From Psychrobacter raelei (lineage in GTDB: Bacteria > Pseudomonadota > Gammaproteobacteria > Pseudomonadales > Moraxellaceae): a stretch of 64,000 bases of DNA. The translations under genes and the position numbers were made by a program. Numbering within the stretch: position 1 is the first letter of the stretch; each line of letters begins with the position of its first letter. Below the pieces are notes generated by a model. The model saw only the letters and a program-made list of their open reading frames with translations. It did not search any database and was not told the DNA's origin. Shown here piece after piece: positions 9,485 through 18,819 of this stretch. The DNA lies in assembly GCF_022631235.3 (NCBI RefSeq), contig NZ_CP093310.2, positions 2,666,001-2,730,000 of the forward strand, in the 5' to 3' direction.

Positions 9485-10753
9485 TTATAGGCGTGGCGGT
9501 TTATTGACATAGTAAGGGTCATTCTCTCTTAGCCACCAGTTCATATTATGCTGGCGACTACGTCTAAACCGCTCAATTTGCTTATCCAGTACTGGGTGCA
9601 GCCGGCGTGCGGTATCAATACCAAACAACACGGGCGCACTTAGTAGTATCCCTTGTCGCAGTGGTAGCTTGGGTAGGTTCAAACCGTCACCGATATCATC
9701 ACCAACAAAGGTGCGGGTCACACTGGCATTGACCAGCTCAACGGCATGCCCGCGCCAATTGGTCTCGCCCATAATCTCTGATGGCAAATCATGCAGCGCC
9801 TTTGCCAGTGGTCTGCCTACCTCAAAGTCAAGCTTCTGAGTGGATAAATACGTATATAGCCACTCCCAAGCGTCTTGCTCTGTTTTAGGAATACGCGCTA
9901 GATCCACCCCCATCCACCAAGTCGCTAAACGCCACAGATGCATAATGCCTTTTGCTTCTTCATCGGTGATGCGTGCACCTAGCCACTTCAAACCGCGTGA
10001 GATTAGCAAGGAGAACTGCAAATGAGTCGCAATCATATCTGACTGATTCACCGGCTGCGCCCAATACTCACTGTCCCAGCCCTCTTTGATAAGACCTTTG
10101 CGGATAAAGCTATGCAGCTGGCGCACTCTAATGGTCTGTCGCCATGCCTCCCCACCAATCGCTAAAACCGTCGCATCGTCAGTCACCTTAGGGTGCTCGG
10201 AGACTGCCATCATATAGCCATACGTACGATACAGGCGTGCTAACGCATCATGCACCAATGATCCGGTTTTTATCAGCGGTAACGATAAAGCTGGAATGCT
10301 ATAGCCTGCCATTAACGCCACATTACGCAGCAGCCAGACCAAGGTCAGCGGATAGCGCCTGTAGGCAACGGCTCCTTTTTCAGCGAGCTTGGCATCGAAC
10401 CAATCAGGATGGGTGGCAAATTGATCGTGCAGATCTTTAAAATCAGGGTCATCCATTAAGTAGGCTTTATCAGAGGCTACAAACGCCTCTTTATCGATGA
10501 TTGACTGCTGCAACGCATCTGCAAATTTGCCATGCTTTTTGATGAGATTATCAACAATGGGATCGGTGAGCTCATAACCATCAGCAATCTGCTCTAACAA
10601 CTCAGGCTTGAGCGTATAATCTTTTGGCAATAAAAATCGGCGCATGCGCTGTAATACTTGTAGCGTGTCATTAGCACCAAAGCTTGCACTACGCCCATAA
10701 TTATAAATCTTTAAGGTGCTTATCGAGTCAAGCTGCGTGGTATGAGAGGGCAT
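9485..10753 (-). CDS. Oxygenase MpaB family (DUF2236) protein
   Basis: A 422-residue protein of the MpaB/latex-clearing-protein-like family, a group of all-helical haem proteins. The family core is visible from about residue 100: YRRYPLTLVWLLRNVALMAGYS, then ALARLYRTYGYMM, IRVRQLHSFIRKGL (near residue 205, carrying the conserved Arg/His cluster) and GIMHLWRLATWWMGVD. No Sec signal peptide or Tat motif is seen, so it is probably cytoplasmic or peripheral. It lies 76 bp downstream of alkB on the same strand and is likely co-transcribed with it. The substrate is unknown; hydrocarbons, terpenoids or lipids are reasonable guesses only. Confidence 0.82.
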   Translation of the reverse strand: MPSHTTQLDSISTLKIYNYGRSASFGANDTLQVLQRMRRFLLPKDYTLKPELLEQIADGYELTDPIVDNLIKKHGKFADALQQSIIDKEAFVASDKAYLMDDPDFKDLHDQFATHPDWFDAKLAEKGAVAYRRYPLTLVWLLRNVALMAGYSIPALSLPLIKTGSLVHDALARLYRTYGYMMAVSEHPKVTDDATVLAIGGEAWRQTIRVRQLHSFIRKGLIKEGWDSEYWAQPVNQSDMIATHLQFSLLISRGLKWLGARITDEEAKGIMHLWRLATWWMGVDLARIPKTEQDAWEWLYTYLSTQKLDFEVGRPLAKALHDLPSEIMGETNWRGHAVELVNASVTRTFVGDDIGDGLNLPKLPLRQGILLSAPVLFGIDTARRLHPVLDKQIERFRRSRQHNMNWWLRENDPYYVNKPPRL

Positions 10754-10829
10754 AATACTGATGTCCTTAATTCGCTCTATCCAATGATTAGTCTAGCCCG
10801 CTATGCGCCTATTTTGACTAAATAGCGGC

Positions 10830-12068
10830 CTATGAATACCCCAGCCAGTCTAACCCTTTGCGAACAAGATTGGTGGCTTTTTGCATACGCGGGCTCAGCG
10901 GTTTGTCATGCTTATTGATTTTGCTCATGTCACCCTTGTAATGCGCGACTACCCTTTTATTCATGATGGCAAACCATAACGGCGGTATATAAGCTGGCAC
11001 AATCATACTGGCATAACCGCTGGGCAACTGCGGGGACTCATCAAAGTGGCGCAGTACTTGATACGGACGATTGGGATGCGCATGGTGATCAGAATGGCGC
11101 TGTAATTGGTATAAGAATAAATTAGTCACCGTGTTATTACTGTTCCAACTATGCTCAGGACGGGTTGGCTCATAACGGCCATTGGAGTCCTTTTGACGTA
11201 ATAGACCATAATGCTCAAGATAATTAACAGACTCTAATAAGCTAAAGCCATATAACGCCTGAATAGCGATAAACGGAATCACCTTTTTGCCATTTAGTTG
11301 GTACAAAGCGGTATACAAGCCCGCGGTAATCGCCCAGCCTTGCAATAACTCATTATCTTTGTGCCAAAAGCCTTTGTTTCTGCGCGCCAGCCGCCTACGC
11401 TCAATAGCAATGGCTGAGCGCAGCCCGCCAATTACCGTACGTGGTAAAAACTGCCAAAAGCTTTCATTATAACGACTACTGGCAGAGTCCTCGGGTGTCG
11501 CCACCCAGCGGTGATGCCCATAATTATGCTCAATCGCAAAATGCCCATAGGCAGAAGGCGCCAAGCTCACTCTGGCCAGTGTCCGATTCAACTTATCATT
11601 TTTATGTCCCAGCTCGTGTGCGGTATTGATGGCAATACCACTACCAATACCGGTGGTAATTGCCAACCCCAGCTTGTTATACCAAGGCAGCTGCCTGTGG
11701 GTAAATTGATGGGCAGCAATAAACAGGGCGATATAATTTAGAGGAATAAAAGCATGGGCAATTTTTTGATAATACGCATCGGTCTGTAATGCTTTAAATA
11801 CTGGCTCTGGTAAATTGTCACTGTCTTTACCAATCAGAACATCCAAGGCAGGTATAAAGCCGTAAGTAAACAAACTGCCCGACCACGCTGCAATTGTATT
11901 TTTTAGATCAAAGCCTTGTTGATCTTTAACCCCTAAGTACATCGCCCAACCGATAATAGGCGCCAGTGGACTCAGTAGCCACAATTTGCGTTTGGGGTCT
12001 TGGCTCTGGGCATAGCTTGCGGCTTTGATAACCTGATATCTGTGTTCAGGTTGTAAATTTGTCGTCAT
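10830..12068 (-). CDS. alkB: Alkane 1-monooxygenase (AlkB type)
   Basis: Membrane di-iron alkane hydroxylase that converts medium-chain n-alkanes to 1-alkanols using electrons from rubredoxin. It has 412 residues, the usual family length. All histidine boxes are present: HELGHKND (near residue 150), EHNYGHHRW (near 180) and LQRHSDHH (near 330), plus the AlkB-specific NYLEHYG motif. Hydrophobic segments precede and lie between the boxes. An AAGGAG SD lies six bases before the ATG. The reductase partner is the rubredoxin-rubredoxin reductase fusion at 18820-20439. No regulator gene of the AraC or LysR type is adjacent. Confidence 0.96.
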   Translation of the reverse strand: MTTNLQPEHRYQVIKAASYAQSQDPKRKLWLLSPLAPIIGWAMYLGVKDQQGFDLKNTIAAWSGSLFTYGFIPALDVLIGKDSDNLPEPVFKALQTDAYYQKIAHAFIPLNYIALFIAAHQFTHRQLPWYNKLGLAITTGIGSGIAINTAHELGHKNDKLNRTLARVSLAPSAYGHFAIEHNYGHHRWVATPEDSASSRYNESFWQFLPRTVIGGLRSAIAIERRRLARRNKGFWHKDNELLQGWAITAGLYTALYQLNGKKVIPFIAIQALYGFSLLESVNYLEHYGLLRQKDSNGRYEPTRPEHSWNSNNTVTNLFLYQLQRHSDHHAHPNRPYQVLRHFDESPQLPSGYASMIVPAYIPPLWFAIMNKRVVAHYKGDMSKINKHDKPLSPRMQKATNLVRKGLDWLGYS

Positions 12069-12415
12069 TATATACTCCTTGTCAGCCCAGAATTCATCAA
12101 AGTGAGCTCATCCTTAACTTAACACTAGATTAGAATATTTAAAATATAAGCGCAACTTAAATTAAATAGCCTTTTATATCTATCTTCATAGATAGTTTTG
12201 CTAGCACTAAATAGTCATGACTCAAATATAGAAATTTTTCCAATTCAGTATTACAATTAAGAATACATCAAAAATTAATGGTAATTATTAATATAAACTT
12301 AAATTAAATTTTTTTTTGTTTTAGCATTTCTTGTATGTATCCGATGACAACCTGCCTATCCCTGAATTGTCTAACCTTTATTAAAGTATTATTATTAAAG
12401 TACTAGGAGTCGCTT
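12069..12415. other. AT-rich divergent intergenic region upstream of alkB
   Basis: About 350 bp of very AT-rich sequence between alkB and the divergent membrane-protein gene. It includes a run of nine T near 12306 and several short inverted AT stretches. Expected to hold both promoters; no operator could be assigned. Confidence 0.45.
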
Positions 12416-12964
12416 ATTATTACTGAAGATAGCCTCATCGAGATTTTTGAAGCCATTGCTTTGTTGATCTGTTTAATTCCCTGCGCCAAATATGCCTTAA
12501 ATAGCCAACTTAAGATCGCTCGATATTTCTGGTTCGGCGCTGTGTTGGTATTTTTCTCTGCGATACGCCGAGAGTTAAGCTTTGTTCCAGACATGTTGGT
12601 TCCTAAAGACTTTATCTTATTAGGACAGTCCTATGAGTGGTGGGAAGACAGCTTCTTGTTGGTTGTGACATTGACCGCGTTGGGCAGTTTAATTTATAGC
12701 TGGCGCTATGTGGTTGCCGTGTTAAAAGGCGTACCTAAATGGCTTTATGCATTCACAGGTACCCTACTGTTTTTTCAGTATCTTGGAGAACACCACATTG
12801 GCTTTGATCATAACCTTGGAGTATGGGTAGAAGAGGTCTCTGAAGGCATTATCTACCTTACTGCTTTGATTTATTTATGGCGCTTTAAGCTCACAGAATT
12901 TAATCAGCAATTACAGCAGCGTTTGCCTACAGCTGCGCTAAAATCTAAGACGCTAGTTGAGTAA
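12416..12964 (+). CDS. Small multipass membrane protein, probable ATT start
   Basis: Hydrophobic protein of about 180 residues with four likely membrane segments, an Arg-rich loop after the second, and the motif FLGEHHIGFDHN-like stretch QYLGEHHIGFDHNLGVWVEE near the third. No family recognised. The frame is closed upstream by a stop at 12404-12406 and holds no ATG until far inside. A good SD, AGGAG at 12405-12409, sits six bases before an ATT (12416) and nine before a second ATT (12419). The first TTG (12461) lies 51 bases beyond the SD and would cut the first membrane segment. I therefore favour an ATT start; TTG 12461 is the alternative. Confidence 0.6.
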   Translation: MITEDSLIEIFEAIALLICLIPCAKYALNSQLKIARYFWFGAVLVFFSAIRRELSFVPDMLVPKDFILLGQSYEWWEDSFLLVVTLTALGSLIYSWRYVVAVLKGVPKWLYAFTGTLLFFQYLGEHHIGFDHNLGVWVEEVSEGIIYLTALIYLWRFKLTEFNQQLQQRLPTAALKSKTLVE

Positions 12965-13308
12965 TCGCTATCAGCGCCTAAGACTCAACTTCTACTGGTA
13001 CTTTTTTTGCTTGATGTGAGACTCAGCGGTAGGTCACCCCACAAAAGTTACAACTTATTAACGTGTCTCACACAATTCGCACAACTCATAACTCAGCTTT
13101 ACTCATAACGTGAAGTACTGCTCTTATAATGATTGCAGCATTAGCAATTTACTGGTCATATTTACCTCTTTGGCCTTACATATATCATTTGATAACTATA
13201 TACCTGATAAATTAGATCTATAAAAAATAATTTAGATATATAAAAAGCGGATTAGCGTTGGCCAACGTTTTGTAATGACTAAAATAAATAAATTATAAGG
13301 ATAAGATA
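12965..13308. other. Intergenic region upstream of ferritin
   Basis: 344 bp with AT-rich content close to the ferritin start. Repeated GATAA-like elements occur near 13190-13215 but do not form a convincing Fur box. An AAGGATAAG SD region precedes the ferritin ATG. Confidence 0.4.
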
Positions 13309-13851
13309 ATGAGCGACAAGCGTATTTCTGACAGTATGGAAAAAGCACTAAATGAACAGATGAATAATGAAGCTGCGCAAGCCCAAGCCTATTTATCATT
13401 AGGTGTGTGGGCAGATTCAAATAACTACTCTGGTATTGCTGAATTCTTCTATAAGCACTCAGAAGAAGAGCGCCAGCATATGTTCAAGTTTTTAGAATAT
13501 ATCCAAGCACGTGGCGGTGAAGCAAAAATCGGCTCTATCCCTGCGCCGCGTGATAACCCAGTGGATCTTGAGTCTTGTATTGAAGATGTGTGGCAACACG
13601 AACTTGATAACTCTAAAAAAATCTATGCGCTAGTAGACAAAGCGTTAGAAGAAAAAGACTGGCCAACGTTCAACTTTTTACAATGGTTCGTAAAAGAGCA
13701 AATTGAAGAAGAAGCCTTAATTGATGGTCTGCGTGATAAGTATGCCTTGGCCTCTGAGAGTAAAGATAACAATGCCAACTTCTACTCCTTAGACCGCGAT
13801 ATGGCAGGCGCCTCTCAAGAAGCTGAGCTGCCTCGTGATCAAAAACTGTAG
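13309..13851 (+). CDS. ftnA: Non-haem ferritin
   Basis: Bacterial ferritin that oxidises Fe(II) and stores iron in a 24-subunit cytoplasmic shell. It has 180 residues. Ferroxidase-site residues are visible: Glu in LNEQMNNEAAQAQAYLSLG (helix A), the EEERQHMFKF motif of helix B (Glu and His, near residues 50-53), Glu in WQHELDNSKK, and EQIEEEALIDGL in helix D. Absence of the haem-binding Met pattern separates it from bacterioferritin. It is followed 81 bp later by a small acidic gene on the same strand, with no strong terminator between, so the two are probably one transcription unit ending at 14192-14224. Confidence 0.95.
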   Translation: MSDKRISDSMEKALNEQMNNEAAQAQAYLSLGVWADSNNYSGIAEFFYKHSEEERQHMFKFLEYIQARGGEAKIGSIPAPRDNPVDLESCIEDVWQHELDNSKKIYALVDKALEEKDWPTFNFLQWFVKEQIEEEALIDGLRDKYALASESKDNNANFYSLDRDMAGASQEAELPRDQKL

Positions 13852-13932
13852 TCGTAAAACTGGTTTATCCTTCATATTCACAAGTATATTTACAAGGCCT
13901 AAGTCATTTAAGGCATAGGTGAGGACATTGTT

Positions 13933-14151
13933 ATGAAAAACCCTATAGATATTGCCATGGACTTAGATGCTATGGACAATAATGATATTCCTGCAGAAGG
14001 ACTCACCCCCATACACCGTCAGAGTATCGATGAGTCGCGTATTGATGAGGTATTGGTAGAGGATGCTTTGGATGATAGTGACTATCCCACCATTCGTGAT
14101 ATCGCCGATAATGACGCGGTAAAGCACAGCTATGATAATGACGATGAGTGA
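13933..14151 (+). CDS. Small highly acidic protein downstream of ferritin
   Basis: A 72-residue protein with 17 Asp and 5 Glu (about 31 percent acidic) and only five Lys/Arg. It begins MKNPIDIAMDLDAMDNND. There is a clear GAGGA SD seven bases before the ATG. It shares the strand and the downstream terminator with ferritin, which supports translation and co-expression. No domain is recognised. The composition and position suggest a link with iron (a binding or chaperone-like role), but nothing in the sequence proves it. Confidence 0.65.
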   Translation: MKNPIDIAMDLDAMDNNDIPAEGLTPIHRQSIDESRIDEVLVEDALDDSDYPTIRDIADNDAVKHSYDNDDE

Positions 14152-14191
14152 TGACTTATAGTCAATCATCTAAAGCTAATAAAGCTAAAAA

Positions 14192-14224
14192 AGCACCCTG
14201 GCGTCAGTCAGGGTGCTTTTTTAT
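14192..14224 (+). terminator. Terminator of ferritin unit
   Basis: Stem AGCACCCTG (14192-14200) / CAGGGTGCT (14209-14217), preceded by an A run and followed by a T run. It can act in both directions, serving also the convergent hemH. Confidence 0.88.
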
Positions 14225-14262
14225 TGTAGGCTAGTTAATGGTAATCTAGTTGGTCACAAACG

Positions 14263-15282
14263 CTAGGTCCACCCCTCCAAAGTAGAAGCCCAGCCAGCAA
14301 CTAAAGGCTTGGCCAATGCTTCCATTAAGTCGATATGTGCCTCATCATCATTAAGCGCAGGAATATAATGATATTCTTGGCCGCCAGCATTAATAAAATT
14401 GTCTCTATTTTCCATTGCCAGCTCTTCAAGTGTCTCTAAGCAATCTGCCGAAAACGCTGGGCTGACCACCTGTACTGAGCGTACACCTGCTTTGCCCCAC
14501 TGCTCTAAAGTCACATCTGTATAAGGCTTGACCCACTCTTGCTTGCCAAAGCGTGACTGGAAACTAATGATCCATTCATCCTGACTAAGCCCTAGTTCCT
14601 GCGCCACTTGGGCTGCTGTACATTTACAGCGTTTAGGATAAGGATCCCCTTTGTCTGCATAAGGCTGCGGAATGCCGTGGAAGCTAAACATCAACTTATC
14701 TGGCTTGCCATGTACTGCTTGAAAGCGGCGAATAGAGTCAGCCAAGGCTTTGATATATAAAGGATGCGCAAAGTAGTCTTTAACAATGGTGTAACTGGGT
14801 AGGTTGCGCTGCTTTAACGACCATTTAGTCAGTGCATCATAGACCGCCCCGCCTGATGTGGCTGAGTACTGTGGAAATAACGGCAATATCACAAAATGCT
14901 CTACCCCTTCAGCGCATAACTTATCCATCACATCAGGTAAGCCTGGATTACCATAGCTCATGGCAGGATGTACACTGATGTTAAAAGGTCCCATACTTCC
15001 CTCAAGGCGAGCATGCAATTTATCTACCTGCTGATTTAATATCTTACGAATGGGGGAATCGCCTTCCCAAACACTGGCATAGGCTTCTGCCACACGCTTA
15101 GGACGGGTTGGTAATACAAATAAATTAAGGATGATTGCCCACAAAAACTGAGGAATCTCAATCACTCTAGGGTCAGATAAGAACTGCTTAAGATAACGGC
15201 GAACCGCAGGGGCTGTGGGCTCATCTGGTGTACCGAGATTGACCAATAAAACAGCAATGCGTGGAGGGTTATTGGGTTTCAT
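14263..15282 (-). CDS. hemH: Ferrochelatase
   Basis: Inserts Fe(II) into protoporphyrin IX in the last step of haem synthesis. From the ATG at 15282 the protein has 339 residues, the usual size, starting [21 protein letters not shown] longer frame begins at a GTG (15336) but the extra 18 residues match nothing in the family. Family motifs include [29 protein letters not shown] with the active-site His, [12 protein letters not shown], and the C-terminal [13 protein letters not shown]. It is convergent with the ferritin unit, which puts iron storage and haem synthesis side by side, though under separate promoters. Confidence 0.95.
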   Translation of the reverse strand: MKPNNPPRIAVLLVNLGTPDEPTAPAVRRYLKQFLSDPRVIEIPQFLWAIILNLFVLPTRPKRVAEAYASVWEGDSPIRKILNQQVDKLHARLEGSMGPFNISVHPAMSYGNPGLPDVMDKLCAEGVEHFVILPLFPQYSATSGGAVYDALTKWSLKQRNLPSYTIVKDYFAHPLYIKALADSIRRFQAVHGKPDKLMFSFHGIPQPYADKGDPYPKRCKCTAAQVAQELGLSQDEWIISFQSRFGKQEWVKPYTDVTLEQWGKAGVRSVQVVSPAFSADCLETLEELAMENRDNFINAGGQEYHYIPALNDDEAHIDLMEALAKPLVAGWASTLEGWT

Positions 15283-15650
15283 ATTACAGAAGATATCCTT
15301 GATAGTGGGGGCACAACACTCACTTAGGCCAATCACTTTGACAAAAGCTTACCTCAAGTTTTTATCAAAGCCAATTGAGTGGTCATATTGATTGGCCATA
15401 AAGCTTCAGTGTACCATTATTAAGAGGCATTTGACCAAAGTTGATACCCGAAAACCGGCGTGACTAGGCGCGGTATCTAAGCTGCCATAAGCCAAAAAAG
15501 TGCGCTGCCAGATGTCAGTTGTACTCAAAGACATAGGCGCCTACAATAGCGGATAAAAGCGAATAGTTTTCAATAGTTTCAAGGCTTGCATCACCTGGTT
15601 AATCGATATACCCTAAAGCTGACATCTTAACCCTTTTTATTGAGGTAATT
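15283..15650. other. Divergent intergenic region hemH / metX
   Basis: About 370 bp. No ORF of coding character and no clear riboswitch fold were seen. A TTGCAT...TATACC pair near 15589-15615 could be a weak promoter for metX, but its spacer is short. Confidence 0.35.
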
Positions 15651-16919
15651 TTGAGTATCCAATCGACTGCGACAGATCCAAAACTTGCCAACTCTGTGGG
15701 TATCGTAACCCCGCAGACCATGCATTTTGATACCCCGTTGACCTTAGAGTGTCACCGTACTTTGCCTGAGTTTGATTTGGTTTATGAAACCTATGGCCAA
15801 TTAAATGACCAAAAATCCAATGCGGTGCTGATTTGCCATGCGTTATCCGGCAGTCATCATGCGGCCGGTTACCATAGCGAAGAGGACGTAAAGCCCGGCT
15901 GGTGGGACAATATGATTGGCCCTGGTAAAGCCATTGATACCACAAGATTTTTTGTCGTATGCCTCAATAATATTGGCAGCTGTCATGGCTCAACTGGCCC
16001 CACAACTCCCATTCCACAATCAAGCTCTGAGGGTACACCTGGCACCCCTTATGGCCCTGACTTCCCTTTGATTACCATTAAGGACTGGGTACGCACACAG
16101 GCCATGCTGTCTGACCGCTTAGGCATTGATACTTGGCACGCTGTAGTCGGTGGCTCAATGGGGGGTATGCAAGCACTACAATGGTCGGTCGATTACCCTG
16201 ATCGCTTAAGACGCTGCGTTATTATTGCCAGTACCCCTAAGCTGTCTGCTCAAAACATTGCCTTTAATGAGGTCGCCCGCCAGTCTATCTTGTCAGACCC
16301 TGACTTTAATCAAGGCCGTTATTTAGAGGCCGGCACTTATCCTCGCCGCGGCCTAATTTTGGCACGTATGGTAGGCCACATCACCTACTTGACTGAAGAG
16401 GCGATGAAGTCCAAATTCGGCCGTGACTTAAAGTCTGGCAAATTTATGTACGGTTATGATGTGGAATTTCAGGTTGAGAGCTACTTGCGTTATCAAGGTG
16501 AGCGCTTTAGCAAAAACTTCGATGCCAATACCTATCTATTAATGACCAAAGCACTAGATTATTTTGATCCGACTCGCGGTTATGTCAGCGATGAGAGCTT
16601 ATCAGACTTAGAAGCTCTAAAGCAGACCTTAAAGCACACCCGTTGCCAGTTTTTAATTGTGTCATTTACCACAGATTGGCGCTTTGCTCCCGCCCGCTCT
16701 GAAGAAATTGTGGACGCCTTAATGGCCAATGACAAACCGGTCAGCTATGTCAATGTCGATGCACCGCACGGCCATGACTCCTTCTTATTTGATATCCCGC
16801 GTTATATGGGTGCCATTCGAGGGTTTTTAAACTCGCCTTTTTTGGGTGCTCACTCAAACACCGACTCTGCCAAACCTGCGGCTACCACTAAGCCCCACAC
16901 CCAGGAGAGCTTAACATGA
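15651..16919 (+). CDS. metX: Homoserine O-acyltransferase
   Basis: Alpha/beta-hydrolase-fold enzyme that acylates homoserine in methionine synthesis. The 422-residue protein has the nucleophile elbow [10 protein letters not shown] (Ser near residue 168), the acid in FTTDWRFAP (near 341) and the His in [11 protein letters not shown] (near 370). The start is TTG at 15651, supported by GAGG five bases upstream and no nearby ATG. The stop overlaps metW by four bases (ATGA), so the genes are translationally coupled. Whether the donor is acetyl- or succinyl-CoA cannot be decided by eye. The last 30 residues are a Thr/Ala/Lys-rich tail. Confidence 0.94.
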   Translation: MSIQSTATDPKLANSVGIVTPQTMHFDTPLTLECHRTLPEFDLVYETYGQLNDQKSNAVLICHALSGSHHAAGYHSEEDVKPGWWDNMIGPGKAIDTTRFFVVCLNNIGSCHGSTGPTTPIPQSSSEGTPGTPYGPDFPLITIKDWVRTQAMLSDRLGIDTWHAVVGGSMGGMQALQWSVDYPDRLRRCVIIASTPKLSAQNIAFNEVARQSILSDPDFNQGRYLEAGTYPRRGLILARMVGHITYLTEEAMKSKFGRDLKSGKFMYGYDVEFQVESYLRYQGERFSKNFDANTYLLMTKALDYFDPTRGYVSDESLSDLEALKQTLKHTRCQFLIVSFTTDWRFAPARSEEIVDALMANDKPVSYVNVDAPHGHDSFLFDIPRYMGAIRGFLNSPFLGAHSNTDSAKPAATTKPHTQESLT

Positions 16920-17536
16920 GAATAGATCATGAACTTGCCAAACAATGGATTGCCCCATACTCTCGTGTATTGGATTTAGGCTGCGGCGATGGCTCATTAT
17001 TAGAGCACATGCAGTACTCACTTGGCGTCACTGGATATGGCCTTGAGCTTGATGAAGAAAACATTAACATCGGTATTAGCAAAGGCTTAAATATCATTGA
17101 GCAAGACTTAAATGATGGTTTGGCACGTTTTGCTGATAATAGCTTTGATACTGTGGTCATGGCACGGGCGCTACAGGCTGTGAAGTCCCCTGATACCTTG
17201 CTGCTAGATATGCTAAGAGTCGGCCGAGAAGCGGTGATTACCTTTCCAAACTTTGCACACTGGCAAAACCGATTACACCTAGGCTTAAAAGGCTTAATGC
17301 CCGTCTCCGAAGCGCTGCCTTATGAATGGTATAACACGCCCAATATTCATTTGTGTACCTTTAAGGATTTTGAGCGTTTGTGCTCAGACAACGATATTGA
17401 AATTATCAATCGCTTTGCGGTGACCGACTCTGCCTCTGGGTCAAAAAAATACTCGCCCTTAATGGCCTCTATCATCAGACGTGCCCCCAACTTGTTGGCA
17501 GATGTGGCCATATATCGGGTGACTAAGGCCAAATAA
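16916..17536 (+). CDS. metW: Methionine biosynthesis protein MetW
   Basis: A 206-residue SAM-dependent methyltransferase-fold protein that partners MetX in many proteobacteria. The glycine-rich SAM motif is [15 protein letters not shown] (residues about 19-33), followed by GLELDEENI and the [19 protein letters not shown] region. MetW-specific segments are [12 protein letters not shown] and [17 protein letters not shown]. It overlaps the metX stop by four bases. Its biochemical role is thought to be assistance to MetX; that is family knowledge, not shown here. Confidence 0.94.
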   Translation: MRIDHELAKQWIAPYSRVLDLGCGDGSLLEHMQYSLGVTGYGLELDEENINIGISKGLNIIEQDLNDGLARFADNSFDTVVMARALQAVKSPDTLLLDMLRVGREAVITFPNFAHWQNRLHLGLKGLMPVSEALPYEWYNTPNIHLCTFKDFERLCSDNDIEIINRFAVTDSASGSKKYSPLMASIIRRAPNLLADVAIYRVTKAK

Positions 17537-17987
17537 GGTGCGTTATTAGAGGTAAATAAGGCCTAAAATAACAACGGCGGCTAAAAGACAGTTCAAAAAA
17601 TATATTTTTTAGCCGCAATTATCAAAAAGTAGTGATAAGATAAGCAAGTAGGTTTAATTTGTTACATAAACCTTACCCGTCTTACCTTGTTACAACTGGT
17701 TGCCATATTTTGGCTATTAAAACGTTTATATAGGGTATTTGTCGGTTAGCAGCGTTTGAGTTTCGTGATTGTCGATGTTAAGCTATGTAAATCTTGTCGA
17801 TGATATGTTATCGACACTAATCAATTTAAGTCATTAAATTCACACTGCGATTATTATCGGTACCCATTTAACGCCCAAGCAGACGTTAACTTGGCTTACT
17901 TTAGATTTTAAGTATTTATATTAAATCTTATAACTGCGCGTTAATTTGAATTTTTTTAAATACAGTCAATTTCTGGATATACCCCGT
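17537..17987. other. Intergenic region with two inverted repeats
   Basis: 450 bp without a coding frame. It has an inverted repeat GCGGCTAAAA / TTTTAGCCGC (17577-17586 and 17607-17616) just after metW, a possible terminator, and a short hairpin TGTCGAT / ATCGACA (17795-17801 and 17810-17816) upstream of the Sel1 gene. TGTCGAT also recurs near 17769. Confidence 0.45.
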
Positions 17988-18569
17988 ATGAAACTATTAA
18001 AAGCCACTTTATTTACCGCCTTGTTTACCACTGCCGGCCTAGCTCAAGCTGACTTAGTCTCTAACGTACCTTTAGACACTTCTCGCTTTGAAATGATGGC
18101 TATGGATGAGCTAATCAGCCGTGCCAGCCAAGGTAATGATCACGCCCAATTTTATTTAGCCAAGCGCTACCAAAAAGGTGAAGGCATCGCCAAAAACCCA
18201 ATCAAAGCCATCGAATGGTATACCCGCGCTGCCAATCAAAATGTAACCCCTGCTCAGCTAAACCTTGGCATCATGTATGCTCGCGGTGAAGGCGTTGCGG
18301 TTAACGAACAGCAAGCTCGTTACTGGTTAGAGCGTGCCGCCAAGCGTGGTGACAACCGTGCCAGCTATACCTTAGCCTTAATCGATGAAAAGCAGCGCAA
18401 GCTGGTTGATGCCTATAAATGGTATGAGCTATCTGCCCGTGACGGTATGTTAAATGAACAAGTACGTAACAAAGCCCGCGGTAAAATTGGTAAATTGGCC
18501 TTAAACTTATCAAGCTCTGATGTGGCCTCTGCTCGCAATCAAGCAGACAGCTGGTTCCAAAGCAAATAA
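17988..18569 (+). CDS. Exported Sel1-repeat (TPR-like) protein
   Basis: A 193-residue exported protein. The ATG at 17988 gives a clean signal peptide (MKLLKATLFTALFTTAGLAQA); a longer TTG frame from 17946 would bury it. The mature part has Sel1-like repeats: FYLAKRYQKGEGIAKNPIKA followed by WYTRAANQ, then LNLGIMYARGEGVAVNEQQA with WLERAAKRG, and a third partial copy with YKWYELSARDG. Such repeats form alpha-solenoid scaffolds for protein contact. The partner is unknown. It sits alone, with a bidirectional terminator downstream. Confidence 0.85.
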   Translation: MKLLKATLFTALFTTAGLAQADLVSNVPLDTSRFEMMAMDELISRASQGNDHAQFYLAKRYQKGEGIAKNPIKAIEWYTRAANQNVTPAQLNLGIMYARGEGVAVNEQQARYWLERAAKRGDNRASYTLALIDEKQRKLVDAYKWYELSARDGMLNEQVRNKARGKIGKLALNLSSSDVASARNQADSWFQSK

Positions 18570-18698
18570 GTAAGATACAGGTAGCCAAACTCTAAGACTT
18601 GCGGTCGGGCTTGGCAGTCTAGCTGTAGGAATCCTCTCACTTTAAGGAGGGGAGGAAGTCAATGCCTATCTAACGATACGATATGATATAAGTAAGCC

Positions 18699-18731
18699 AA
18701 AAAAAACCAGCTTAAAAGCTGGTTTTTTTAT
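18699..18731 (+). terminator. Bidirectional terminator
   Basis: Inverted repeat AACCAGCTT / AAGCTGGTT (18705-18713 and 18716-18724) flanked by A and T runs, between the Sel1 gene and the convergent rubredoxin reductase gene. Confidence 0.85.
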
Positions 18732-18819
18732 GTCTAAAAAAGGAGGATGGCCACAAAATCCGTATCTATTATCATCTTAATGTTAGATTTTCGCCACTGC
18801 TGACAACGAACTGCTTGAT

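Noticed and set aside
13190..13215. Fur box upstream of ferritin
   Set aside because: GATAA-like elements are present but do not form the expected 19-bp inverted array.
15637..15945. 102-codon minus-strand frame over the metX start
   Set aside because: Antisense shadow of metX.
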